From positions 1 through 19,208 of the forward strand of contig JAZUJB010000094.1 of the NCBI GenBank assembly GCA_045642545.1: 19,208 nt of DNA, in the 5' to 3' direction. The stretch is from F23-B02 sp045642545 (GTDB lineage Bacteria > Bacillota > Clostridia > Oscillospirales > Oscillospiraceae). Below the pieces are notes generated by a model that saw nothing but the letters and a program-made list of their open reading frames with translations, was not told where the DNA came from and did no database searches. Position 1 is the stretch's first letter, and every line of letters starts with the position of its first letter. The position numbers were made by a program, and so were the translations under genes. This document shows, one piece after another, positions 7,864-15,363 of this stretch.

Positions 7864-8712
7864 TTATTCCACCACTTCAAAGTCCTTAACAACATACACC
7901 TGAACAAGTGCATTCAGGTCGCAGCCCGGCTTGATTACGCCGTATTCTATCTGTCCGCCGGCCTCAGCCTGAACGGAGCTTATTGTTCCGACTACAAGGC
8001 CCTGCGGGAATGCGCCGCCTGCGCCGGAGGTCATAACCGTGTCGCCGCTGAAAATCTGCGCGCCGTCGGCAAGATAGGCAAGCTTTGCGTTGCCGTCCTG
8101 CATCATCGCAAAATCGCCGACCAGAAGGCCTGCTGCGCCGTTTTCGGAAACGAATGCGCCGATATTGGTGTTGATGTCGATTACGGTTCTGACCGTTGCC
8201 CATGTTGTGCCGACCTCGGTAACCTGACCGACAAGAACGCCGTACTCGGTGATGACACTGTCACCTGCTGCGATATCGCAGTTTGTGCCCTTGCTTATGG
8301 TGAAGGAGTGCGCCCAGTTTGAGCTTGTCCACGCGATTACCTTTGCAGGCTCAAGGGTTACATCGCTGTGCTTCTCCTTGAAGTCGAGCAGATTGCGCAG
8401 ACGCTCGTTTTCCTCAACTGCAGCCTCGCCGTTGCGGGCCTTCTCCTGCGCGTCGGTCAGTGCCTCGCGCAGACGCTCGTTTTCGGCCTGAAGCTGGTCA
8501 TACTCGTATATATAGCCATATATGCCCTCAAGCCACTCGGAAAGTGAGCTGACTATTCTCTGCACGGGTGCCTTTACGGTGCCCGACACATTCTGAATAA
8601 CGCCTGCATTGCCCTTGAGCAGATATGAGCTTATACCCGCGACAAGCACTATCACAAGCACTGCCGCGCCTATTTTAATTCCGTTTTTCTTAAGATACTG
8701 TTTTACATTCAC
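7864..8712 (-). CDS. mreC: Rod-shape-determining protein MreC
   Basis: MreC is a single-pass membrane scaffold linking cytoplasmic MreB to PBP2 and other wall synthases. The 282-residue form has an N-terminal membrane helix (about residues 14-31) and a leucine/glutamate-rich coiled coil (about 68-105, including ENERLREAL and ENERLRNLL). A C-terminal beta-rich MreC domain follows, with the VIDINTNIGAFV and GLLVGD segments. I chose the GTG at 8712, which overlaps the maf stop as GTGA and has GGAG about 10 nt upstream. A GTG at 8757 would add 15 residues (297 in all) but overlaps maf more and lacks a ribosome site. mreB, which usually precedes mreC, is absent here; maf takes its place. Confidence 0.94.
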   Translation of the reverse strand: MNVKQYLKKNGIKIGAAVLVIVLVAGISSYLLKGNAGVIQNVSGTVKAPVQRIVSSLSEWLEGIYGYIYEYDQLQAENERLREALTDAQEKARNGEAAVEENERLRNLLDFKEKHSDVTLEPAKVIAWTSSNWAHSFTISKGTNCDIAAGDSVITEYGVLVGQVTEVGTTWATVRTVIDINTNIGAFVSENGAAGLLVGDFAMMQDGNAKLAYLADGAQIFSGDTVMTSGAGGAFPQGLVVGTISSVQAEAGGQIEYGVIKPGCDLNALVQVYVVKDFEVVE

Positions 8713-9281
8713 AGCAGATGCACTCCAATTGTCTTTAGCATTTGACCGAGTCTGCACAGCGGCAGCCCGACAACATTGAAATAATCACCGTCTATTTTTT
8801 CCACCATAAGCGATGCCCTGCCCTGTATTCCGTAGGCGCCTGCCTTATCCATAGGCTCGCCCGTTGCAATATAGGCTCTTATCTCGTCATCGCTGAGGTT
8901 GCGAAAGCGTACGCTTGTGCATTCCGCCTCGCTTATTGTTCTTCCGTTGCAGATTACGCTTATGCCCGTATACACCTCGTGGCTTTTGCCCGAGAGCGTT
9001 CTGAGCATTGCAAAGGCATCGTCCTCATTCTTCGGCTTGCCGAAAACCCTGCCGTCAGCCCACACTATCGTGTCTGCGGCAATGATGACGGTATCCTCGC
9101 CGTAATTTGCTGCGACCTCCTGCGCCTTTGCGCAGGAAAGGCATTTAACTATCTCCTGCGGCGGCAGATTATCCGCCGCTTTTTCCTCACCCTTTGCGGG
9201 GCAGACCTCAAAGTCGGTAACACCGACTGCATTGAGCAGCTCCCGTCTTCTCGGTGAGCCTGATGCAAGTACAATCTTCAT
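8709..9281 (-). CDS. maf: Maf family nucleoside triphosphate pyrophosphatase
   Basis: Maf proteins hydrolyse nucleoside triphosphates to monophosphate plus pyrophosphate, acting as house-cleaning enzymes; the YhdE-type subgroup prefers dTTP and UTP. The 190-residue protein begins with the family's N-terminal LASGSPRRREL. It also has AADTIVW and GKPKNEDDAFAML in the middle, and AGAYGIQGRAS with GDYFNVVGLPL near the C-terminus. All are typical Maf motifs, and the length is normal. The ATG at 9281 comes one base after the U32 gene's TGA (TGATATG), indicating coupling. An in-frame extension upstream to 9368 lies wholly inside the U32 gene and does not match the family. maf next to mre genes is a conserved arrangement in Firmicutes. 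Confidence 0.95.
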   Translation of the reverse strand: MKIVLASGSPRRRELLNAVGVTDFEVCPAKGEEKAADNLPPQEIVKCLSCAKAQEVAANYGEDTVIIAADTIVWADGRVFGKPKNEDDAFAMLRTLSGKSHEVYTGISVICNGRTISEAECTSVRFRNLSDDEIRAYIATGEPMDKAGAYGIQGRASLMVEKIDGDYFNVVGLPLCRLGQMLKTIGVHLL

Positions 9282-9282
9282 A

Positions 9283-11370
9283 TCAGTCAACGCCTCTGTA
9301 ATACAGTCCGCGGGTGAGGTCATTGGGCTTGTAATCTCCCTCGCGCTTGAAGCTCTTTGCAACCTCAACGCACTCGCGCGCGCCCTCGGTTGTGAACATC
9401 AGGCGGATGCCCCAAAGTCCCGCTCCGTAAATATCGTCGGTCTTATCGGCTAAAAACAGCTTCTTTGAGTTGTAAATGACATTGCGGTGCTCAAATTCAC
9501 GCACTACGGGGAAAACAGAGCCCATACGGTCGGAAAGCTGCGCGGGATTCTGGCAGTTGCACTTGCCCTCGGAGCGGCTGATTATGCACTGGTCGGAAAC
9601 CATAAGCGGCAGTCTGCCGTAAACGATAAGCTCCGTATCGATGCTCTTTGCCATATCGCGTACCTGCGCCATACGCAGCTCGAACGATGCCGTGGCAGAC
9701 AGGAAATTCATCTTGCGCACCATATCCAGCGTGTAGGAATTGAAAACATTCATACCGAAATCGGCTCTGATCTTCATTCCTGCCTTGCGGGCAAGCTTGA
9801 TGTGACCGATGTTTCCGACGAGCGCCTCGTTTACGCCCTTGCGGTTAAGATTTTCAAGCATTGTGAAAATCGTCTTGACCTGGTCGTCGGTGATGACTCT
9901 GGGCAGCACGGCAACGGGTGTTGCGCCTCTGTCTATGAAGAGTCTTACCGCCTCAAAGTTCTCGAGCATAACCTGAACGGGAACATAGAGGTAATCGGGA
10001 TTTGTCGCTGCAAGCTCTGCGGAAAGCTGCTCGGCAGTGCGCACCTGATAAATGGTAACGGGGTCTGCAATTGCCGGAATGTTCTTCGGCATCTCGGGAA
10101 TGGGCAGATTGCGGCGCTCGGGTGCTGCTGCGCGCTTTTCACTGAGCAGATGCAGCAGTCTGCGGCGCAGCTCGTTTATGTTGGAAACCGGCAGGAATAT
10201 GCCGTCCTGCACCTTGCTCTGCGCCTCAACGCAGATATACGGAGTGCCGCCCGTTTTGTGAAGCTGCTTATTGATTGAATCCTCGGTTGTTACCTGGCTG
10301 ATGCCTCTCTGCGGCTCTGTGCCGAAGGCGGTAACTCTGTTGCCGTCCTCGTCCATAACGGCAGCCTTAACCGCCTCGCCGAGATTTGCAACCGCGTAGA
10401 AATGCACCGGGACTCTGCGCTGCTCGCTGTCTATATACTCCTTGCGCGCATTGGAGAAAATCTTCTCGGTTGCGCGGTCGGGCTCGACTCTGACGCCGAA
10501 CATATCCTTTTTATCGCCGTTAAAATAGCCCTGAGTGAAGCCCTGACGGGAGAATGCGTCCTCAAGCAGCTGAATTTCATCGGGAGTAGGCTCACGATGC
10601 TCCTTGATGATTTTGGAGTACACGCCCGTAACGATTCCCGTATATTCGGGACGCTTCATGCGGCCCTCGATTTTAACGCAGGCAACACCCGCGTCCTCAA
10701 TTTCTCTGAGTCTGTCAACAAGGCAGTTATCCTTGAGTGAAAGCGGCTTTTCGTCAGCCATTCTGCCGGTCATGCTGTATTCCATACGGCAGGGCTGTGC
10801 GCACATACCGCGATTGCCGCTGCGTCTGCCGATAAGCGAGGACATATAGCACTGTCCCGAGTGGCAGAAGCAAAGTGCGCCGTGGACAAATATTTCGGTC
10901 TCAATGGGCGAGTTCTTGGTGATGAACTTTATCTGCTCCATTGAAAGCTCGCGTGCAAGCACTGCGCGGGTAAGTCCCATCTCGGCTGCCGCCTCAACGC
11001 CTGCGAGATTGTGAATGCTCATCTGTGTGCTGGCGTGCAGAGGAATATCCGGCACTGCCTTCTTGAGCACGGACAGAAGTCCGAGGTCCTGCACCAAAAT
11101 TGCGGATGCGCCGAGGTCGGAAACTCTGCGTGCAAGCGCAACCGCGTTTTCCATCTCTCTGTCGCCTACGAGGGTGTTCATAGTGACATAGACCTTGCAG
11201 TCTCTCACGCGGCAGTATCTTACCGCCTTTTCAAATTCCTCATAGTCGAAATTCTTTGCTCCGCGTCTGGCATTGAAATTTCCGAGACCCATATATACGG
11301 CATCTGCGCCGTTCTGAACCGCTGCGATTACCGCTTCCGGTGAACCCGCGGGTGATAGCAATTCGAGCAT
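9283..11370 (-). CDS. Long-form U32 peptidase-family protein (RlhA/YdcP-like), probable RNA-hydroxylation enzyme
   Basis: The 695-residue protein starts with the U32 TIM-barrel signature ELLSPAGSPEAV. It contains the U32 family signature EIFVHGALCFCHSGQCYMS (about 156-174) and then NRGMCAQPCR (about 183-192). These cysteines are candidates for an iron-sulfur cluster. The long C-terminal half fits the form with a DUF3656 region, as in E. coli RlhA/YdcP, needed for 5-hydroxycytidine in 23S rRNA; related U32 proteins hydroxylate tRNA. The 'peptidase' name is historical. The substrate here is inferred. The ATG at 11370 has AGAGG 7 nt upstream. An ATG at 11376 has only 1 nt of spacing, so I prefer the shorter form. 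It is the first gene of the maf-mreCD-PBP2 operon. Confidence 0.9.
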   Translation of the reverse strand: MLELLSPAGSPEAVIAAVQNGADAVYMGLGNFNARRGAKNFDYEEFEKAVRYCRVRDCKVYVTMNTLVGDREMENAVALARRVSDLGASAILVQDLGLLSVLKKAVPDIPLHASTQMSIHNLAGVEAAAEMGLTRAVLARELSMEQIKFITKNSPIETEIFVHGALCFCHSGQCYMSSLIGRRSGNRGMCAQPCRMEYSMTGRMADEKPLSLKDNCLVDRLREIEDAGVACVKIEGRMKRPEYTGIVTGVYSKIIKEHREPTPDEIQLLEDAFSRQGFTQGYFNGDKKDMFGVRVEPDRATEKIFSNARKEYIDSEQRRVPVHFYAVANLGEAVKAAVMDEDGNRVTAFGTEPQRGISQVTTEDSINKQLHKTGGTPYICVEAQSKVQDGIFLPVSNINELRRRLLHLLSEKRAAAPERRNLPIPEMPKNIPAIADPVTIYQVRTAEQLSAELAATNPDYLYVPVQVMLENFEAVRLFIDRGATPVAVLPRVITDDQVKTIFTMLENLNRKGVNEALVGNIGHIKLARKAGMKIRADFGMNVFNSYTLDMVRKMNFLSATASFELRMAQVRDMAKSIDTELIVYGRLPLMVSDQCIISRSEGKCNCQNPAQLSDRMGSVFPVVREFEHRNVIYNSKKLFLADKTDDIYGAGLWGIRLMFTTEGARECVEVAKSFKREGDYKPNDLTRGLYYRGVD

Positions 11371-11409
11371 ACTCATACCTCTACCATTTTACTCTGTTTA
11401 GATTAAAGT

Positions 11410-11439
11410 ATTATACCACATACAATGCTATTGCTACAA
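11410..11439 (-). promoter_or_regulatory. Extended -10 promoter for the U32-maf-mreCD-PBP2 operon
   Basis: On the minus strand TGGTATAAT (TATAAT is the complement of 11410-11415) forms a TGn extended -10. Only a weak -35, TTGTAG (complement of 11434-11439), lies 18 nt upstream. The predicted start is near 11403, about 33 nt before the chosen ATG. Confidence 0.65.
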
Positions 11440-11459
11440 GTCAAAATTAATGTTATAAT
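11431..11459 (+). promoter_or_regulatory. Promoter for the DnaD/DnaC-like/DUF2804/SCP2 operon
   Basis: TTGCTA (11431-11436) and TATAAT (11454-11459) are spaced 17 nt apart, with a TG at 11451-11452 giving an extended -10. The start would be near 11466. Its -35 overlaps the weak -35 of the divergent U32 promoter, so the two polymerases may compete. Confidence 0.75.
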
Positions 11460-11462
11460 GCA

Positions 11463-11483
11463 CATGCATGTAAACTTTGCATG
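11463..11483 (+). repeat. TGCATG repeats at the transcription start region
   Basis: TGCATG occurs at 11465-11470 and again at 11478-11483. Because CATGCA (11463-11468) is its complement, the block can be read either as a 13-nt-spaced direct repeat or as a 6-bp hairpin with a 9-nt loop. It lies at the predicted start of the plus-strand operon and could be an operator, but chance is possible. Confidence 0.35.
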
Positions 11484-11507
11484 AACATCAACAGCAGGAG
11501 TCGCAGT

Positions 11508-12431
11508 ATGCAGAAAATTCCGCAAAACTTAATACCCTCGCAGGCTGCGGACAAGCTAATCGCCGCGCATGACGGCAATGTTGCCCTGCTGTACATATGG
11601 CTGTGCCGCTGCGGTGAATTTAACGCCGACCGCGCCGCGCGTGAGCTATGCCTGACCTTAGCCGAGGTCAGCAGCGCTTACGAAAAGCTCTGCAGAATGG
11701 AGCTGTTTGCGGACAAAAAGCCCGAGACTGTTCAGAAAATTCAGCCCGCCGAGGAGCTTCCAGAGTACACCGCCGAGGATATCATAAATCGCTCGAAGAA
11801 CGACTCCGGCTTCAATGCCGTGCTCTCCGAGGCTCAGCGCAAGCTCGGCAGAGCGCTCTCAACTGCTGATATCAAAACGCTGTTCGGCATTTACGACTAC
11901 CTCTCGCTTCCGCCCGAGGTAATTTACATGCTGCTGACCTACTGTATTGACAGCTTTGCCGCCAGATACGGCAGCGGCAGGCTGCCCTCAATGCGCAGCA
12001 TCGAAAAAGAGGCTTATTCATGGGCCAACAAGGAGATTTTAACCCTTGAGCAGGCCGAGGAATACATAAAAAACGCAGCCGAGCGCCGCAGCAAGGCAGG
12101 ACAGATAAAGTCCGCTCTCGGAATTACGGGAAGACAGCTTACGGCTACCGAGTCAAAGTATGTTTCCGCATGGCTTGATATGGGCTTCGAGGCCGAAGCA
12201 CTTGCAATTGCATACGACCGCACCGTTACAAACACGGGCGCGCTCAAATGGGGATATATGAATAAAATCGTGTCAAGCTGGCACGAAAAGGGTCTGCACA
12301 GTCCCGAGGAGATTGAGGAAAAGGACAGCCGCAGCACCTCTGTCAAGGCAGCGAACAACCACCGCAGCTCCGTATCGAACGACGAGCTTGAGCGCCTGCG
12401 CTCAATATACAAGAAGGTTAAAAACGGTTAA
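11508..12431 (+). CDS. DnaD-domain protein (replication initiation/helicase-loading accessory)
   Basis: DnaD/DnaB-domain proteins of Firmicutes help load the replicative helicase at origins and restart sites. The 307-residue product seems to carry two such domains. The first covers about residues 95-185 (FNAVLSEAQRKLGRAL to AYSWANKEI). The second covers about 205-270 and has the typical LTATESKYVSAWLDMGF and GALKWGYMNKIVSSW segments. The N-terminus has a winged-helix-like region (about 20-65). The ATG at 11508 is chosen because AGGAG (11496-11500) lies 7 nt upstream; an ATG at 11481 would put that site inside the gene. The next gene, 3 nt downstream, is a DnaC/DnaI-type ATPase, which supports a joint helicase-loading function. 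It may correspond to the B. subtilis DnaB or DnaD role, which I cannot decide. Confidence 0.87.
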   Translation: MQKIPQNLIPSQAADKLIAAHDGNVALLYIWLCRCGEFNADRAARELCLTLAEVSSAYEKLCRMELFADKKPETVQKIQPAEELPEYTAEDIINRSKNDSGFNAVLSEAQRKLGRALSTADIKTLFGIYDYLSLPPEVIYMLLTYCIDSFAARYGSGRLPSMRSIEKEAYSWANKEILTLEQAEEYIKNAAERRSKAGQIKSALGITGRQLTATESKYVSAWLDMGFEAEALAIAYDRTVTNTGALKWGYMNKIVSSWHEKGLHSPEEIEEKDSRSTSVKAANNHRSSVSNDELERLRSIYKKVKNG

Positions 12432-12434
12432 ATT

Positions 12435-13406
12435 ATGGGATTAGACGGAAAGCTTCTGGCAAGAGCCAGAGAAAATCTTGAAAACATCCACGCAGACAAT
12501 GTTGCAGAGCATTATCTGCGCCAGAACAGAATATACTCCCGCATACCCGAAATTGCTGACATCGACCAGCGGCTGCGTATGCAGATGGTTGAGCTTGTCG
12601 GCGCAACCATCAAAAAGGGCGCAGAGCTTAATGCCGCGGTCAGCGCGCTTGAAAAGGAAAGCCTTGAGCTTCAGGCAAGAAAGGCGGAGCTTTTAGTAGA
12701 GCACGGCTACGAAATCAGCTATCTTGACGACATTTACTCCTGCCCCGTCTGCCATGACACCGGCTATGTCGGCGGCAAGATGTGCGCCTGCCTTAAGGCG
12801 CTGTACAACGCCGAGCTTACGCGCGAGCTAAGCTCACTGCTCAAAAACAGCGACGAGTGCTTCGAGAAGTTTGACCTTTCTCTCTACGGCGATGCGCGTG
12901 AGAGCATGGAGATTGTCTTTGACACCTGCCGCGAGTACGCTCAGAGCTTTTCCGAGCGCTCAATGAATCTGATGTTCCAGGGCGGCACGGGTCTGGGCAA
13001 GACCTTCCTATCCGCCTGCATTGCAAGAGTTGTGGCTGCAAACGGCCACTCCGTCTGCTATGAAACCGCTTCCGCCGCGCTCGAGGCTTTTGAAACCAAG
13101 AAGTTTTCGCGCGATGCGGAAACCGCCGAAAAAGCGGCAACCAAGGTCGACCGTATGCTCGACTGCGAGCTTATGATTCTCGATGACCTCGGTACCGAGA
13201 TGCCCACTCCTATGGCTGTAAGCGCACTGTACACCCTCATAAACACAAGGCTTGTAGGCGGCAGAAAGACCATAATCAGCACAAACCTTGAGGATACAGA
13301 GCTTTTGAGAAGATACAATCCGCAGATATGCTCCCGACTTGACGGCGAGTTCACAAAGCTCCCCTTCTTCGGAACGGATATCCGCGCACTTAAAAAGGAG
13401 ATGTAA
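12435..13406 (+). CDS. DnaC/DnaI-like helicase-loader ATPase with zinc ribbon
   Basis: The 323-residue AAA+ protein is similar in layout to the DnaC/DnaI/IstB group. A helical N-terminal region with a coiled-coil-like stretch (about 45-85) is followed by a four-cysteine zinc ribbon CPVCHDTGYVGGKMCAC (C103, C106, C117, C119). The ATPase has Walker A GGTGLGKT (183-190) and Walker B LMILDDLGTE (246-255). An STN sensor segment (IISTNLED) and a SRLDGEF arginine-finger-like segment follow. IstB of insertion sequences shares the ATPase core, but no transposase is nearby and the zinc ribbon fits DnaI-like loaders. The gene begins 3 nt after the DnaD gene. Its own ribosome site is poor, so translation probably depends on coupling. 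The expected role is delivery of replicative helicase to DNA. Confidence 0.9.
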   Translation: MGLDGKLLARARENLENIHADNVAEHYLRQNRIYSRIPEIADIDQRLRMQMVELVGATIKKGAELNAAVSALEKESLELQARKAELLVEHGYEISYLDDIYSCPVCHDTGYVGGKMCACLKALYNAELTRELSSLLKNSDECFEKFDLSLYGDARESMEIVFDTCREYAQSFSERSMNLMFQGGTGLGKTFLSACIARVVAANGHSVCYETASAALEAFETKKFSRDAETAEKAATKVDRMLDCELMILDDLGTEMPTPMAVSALYTLINTRLVGGRKTIISTNLEDTELLRRYNPQICSRLDGEFTKLPFFGTDIRALKKEM

Positions 13407-13408
13407 TC

Positions 13409-14434
13409 ATGCAGCACGAAATCGTGAATGAAATTCCCCTGCTTGACAAGGACGGCAATCTCACCGAGCCCGGCTATGCCAAGAAGCTCCTGCCCGTTTA
13501 CCACCGCAGCGACATCAAGGCAAGTCCCCTGCGCATCAAGGAATGGGATTACTACCTCATAAACAACGGCCGCTTTGCTCTTGCTCTGACCGTTGACGAT
13601 AACGGCTATATGGGCCTTGACTCCATCAGCCTGCTCAACTTTGAGGAGGGCTGGGAAATCACCACAAGCCCCATGTGCTTTATGCCTCTCGGCAAGCGCA
13701 ATCTGCCCGAAACCAGCGTTGTCGGCGACACTGTCGGTGAGGGTAAGAACTACTGCCTGTACTTCAAAAACGACGGCAGCGGCAAACGCACTCTCATCGC
13801 CCAGATGAAGAAGTTCGGCCCTGCAGGCTCACTGTACGCAAAGGTTGAGCTGTTTGACGAGCCCGAGGAGAGCATGGTTATCGCAACTCCCTTCGGCAAG
13901 CCCGGCCGCTTCTACTACAATCAGAAAATCAACTGTATGCGCGCTAAGGGCGAGGTCACCTATGACGGCCGCACCTATGTTTTCGACCCTGAGGACAGCT
14001 TCGCAGTTCTCGACTGGGGCCGTGGCGTTTGGACCTATCATAACACATGGTACTGGGGCTCCGCCTCCGGTGCGGTTGACGGCGTTCCCTTCGGTTGGAA
14101 CATCGGCTACGGCTTCGGCGACACCTCCGCTGCCAGCGAAAATATGCTGTTCTACAACGGCAAGGCCCACAAGATAAGCCAGGTCAAGTTCAACATCCCC
14201 GGCGACGAAAAGGCATTCCTCGAGCCGTGGACCTTCACCTCCGATGACGGTCGCTTCGAGATGGACTTCAAGCCCGTTCTCGACCGCGCATCCTGCACCA
14301 ATGTTATTCTCATCAAGAGCGACCAGCATCAGGTATTCGGTCTGTTCACCGGCAAGGCTGTTCTCGATGACGGAACGGTAATCGAAATCAAGGACTTCCC
14401 CGGCTTTGCCGAGAAGGTCGAAAACAAGTGGTAA
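13409..14434 (+). CDS. DUF2804 domain-containing protein
   Basis: The 341-residue protein matches my recollection of the DUF2804 family, which is rich in beta strands and aromatic residues. The segment LDWGRGVWTYHNTWYWGSASG (about residues 205-225) and the GWNIGYGFGDTSAASEN segment are characteristic. No signal peptide or membrane helix is visible, so it is probably cytosolic. The family has no established biochemical role; a lipocalin-like ligand-binding fold is a reasonable guess only. The start has AAGGAG 8 nt upstream, placed over the end of the preceding ATPase gene, whose stop is 2 nt before the ATG. The link to the replication genes is close in position but not obvious in function. Two SCP2-like genes follow. 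Confidence 0.85.
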   Translation: MQHEIVNEIPLLDKDGNLTEPGYAKKLLPVYHRSDIKASPLRIKEWDYYLINNGRFALALTVDDNGYMGLDSISLLNFEEGWEITTSPMCFMPLGKRNLPETSVVGDTVGEGKNYCLYFKNDGSGKRTLIAQMKKFGPAGSLYAKVELFDEPEESMVIATPFGKPGRFYYNQKINCMRAKGEVTYDGRTYVFDPEDSFAVLDWGRGVWTYHNTWYWGSASGAVDGVPFGWNIGYGFGDTSAASENMLFYNGKAHKISQVKFNIPGDEKAFLEPWTFTSDDGRFEMDFKPVLDRASCTNVILIKSDQHQVFGLFTGKAVLDDGTVIEIKDFPGFAEKVENKW

Positions 14435-14477
14435 TTCTGCCGCGGAAAAGCGGACATATTCTTGAAGGAGATGCGCT

Positions 14478-14885
14478 ATGAAATTTCTTACTGTTGAGTG
14501 GGGCGAGGAGTTCAAGAAGCTTCTTATGGACACCTTCTCACCCGCCAAGACCCCTTCCAAGCTCACCCTTACCCTCTGCGAATGCTACAACAAAGTACCT
14601 CAGTGCGGCGGTAACACAGTATGGTTTATGTACACCATGAAGGACGGCGTTATGACCGGCGTTGAGCGAGGCGAGGGTCGCGAAAGCGCACCCGCCGCCG
14701 ACTATGTTTCCGACTGCGACTACGAGCCCTTCATCAAGACCATGACCGGTGAATTGAGCACAACCAAGGCTCTGATGAGCGGCAAGATTAAGCTCAAGGG
14801 CAGCCTTACCAAGGCTCTCAAGATGCTTGATACTCACAATGTCATAACCGAATGCAAACGCCTCAACGGCAATACCGAATGGTAA
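14478..14885 (+). CDS. SCP2-like lipid-binding domain protein, copy 1
   Basis: This 135-residue protein resembles a stand-alone sterol-carrier-protein-2 (SCP2) domain. The C-terminal half has the ADY, IKTMTGEL, ALMSGKIKLKG and ALKMLD segments, which match the end of the SCP2 fold, where lipids or acyl chains are held in a hydrophobic pocket. No targeting signal is visible. The ribosome site AAGGAG (14465-14470) is 7 nt upstream. The next gene encodes a same-length paralogue with about 58% identity by eye, without gaps. Copy 1 is richer in cysteine (for example CECYNKVPQCGG) than copy 2. The ligand is unknown. SCP2 membership is by motif and length only. Confidence 0.8.
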   Translation: MKFLTVEWGEEFKKLLMDTFSPAKTPSKLTLTLCECYNKVPQCGGNTVWFMYTMKDGVMTGVERGEGRESAPAADYVSDCDYEPFIKTMTGELSTTKALMSGKIKLKGSLTKALKMLDTHNVITECKRLNGNTEW

Positions 14886-14912
14886 ACAGTTATTTTTCAA
14901 GGAGAGAATAAT

Positions 14913-15320
14913 ATGAAATTCCTGACTGACGAATGGCGCGCAGAATTTGAGGCAAACCTCAAGGATACCTTTTCTGCAGCAAAGACCCCCACTAAGCTGA
15001 CTCTGACCCTTTGCGAGGGCTACGCAGCAGTGCCTCAGCTTGACGGCAAGGATTTCTGGTACATGTATGTTTTTGAAAACGGCGTACTGACCAGCATCAC
15101 CCACGGCTTTGGTATGGACACCGCTCCCAAGGCTGACTATTCCTCCTACGCCGACTATGACACCACCAAGAAGATTATGACCGGCGAGCTCGGCATTCCC
15201 CGCGCTCTCATGAGCGGCAAGGTTAAGCTCAAGGGCAACGCAACCAAGGCTATCAAGATGCTCGACACCTACAACAAGGTTCAGGACACCAAGGAGCTTG
15301 GCGGCAAGACCGAGTGGTAA
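14913..15320 (+). CDS. SCP2-like lipid-binding domain protein, copy 2
   Basis: This is a second 135-residue SCP2-like protein. It shares the N-terminal MKFLT, the AKTP-KLTLTLCE core, MTGEL, RALMSGKVKLKG, IKMLDTYN and the C-terminal TEW with copy 1. It evidently arose by tandem duplication followed by divergence, mainly in the central loop around residues 45-85. It lacks the cysteines seen in copy 1 apart from the shared one in LTLCE. The ribosome site AAGGAG (14899-14904) is 8 nt upstream. It is the last gene before a strong terminator, so the DUF2804 and SCP2 genes end one transcript. Stand-alone SCP2 proteins bind or transfer hydrophobic molecules; the substrate here is unknown. Confidence 0.8.
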   Translation: MKFLTDEWRAEFEANLKDTFSAAKTPTKLTLTLCEGYAAVPQLDGKDFWYMYVFENGVLTSITHGFGMDTAPKADYSSYADYDTTKKIMTGELGIPRALMSGKVKLKGNATKAIKMLDTYNKVQDTKELGGKTEW

Positions 15321-15330
15321 AATACAAGCA

Positions 15331-15363
15331 AAAACCCGACTACTTTGAGTAGTCGGTTTTTTT
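15331..15363. terminator. Bidirectional intrinsic terminator between SCP2 copy 2 and the MATE gene
   Basis: An 8-bp stem CCGACTAC / GTAGTCGG with loop TTTGA is flanked by A's on the left and a T run (15357-15363) on the right. It therefore works as a terminator in both directions. The T run overlaps the stop codon of the convergent MATE gene. Confidence 0.9.

Noticed and set aside
8713..8757. N-terminal extension of MreC to a GTG at 8757
   Set aside because: No ribosome site precedes it, it overlaps maf by 49 nt, and the GTG at 8712 has GGAG and a GTGA stop-start overlap.
9282..9368. N-terminal extension of Maf by 29 residues
   Set aside because: It lies inside the U32 coding region, lacks a ribosome site, and Maf proteins begin at the MKIVLASGSPRR-type sequence.
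12435..13406. IstB-type transposition helper from an insertion sequence
   Set aside because: There is no IstA transposase and no terminal inverted repeats; the zinc ribbon and the adjacent DnaD gene favour a DnaI/DnaC-like helicase loader.
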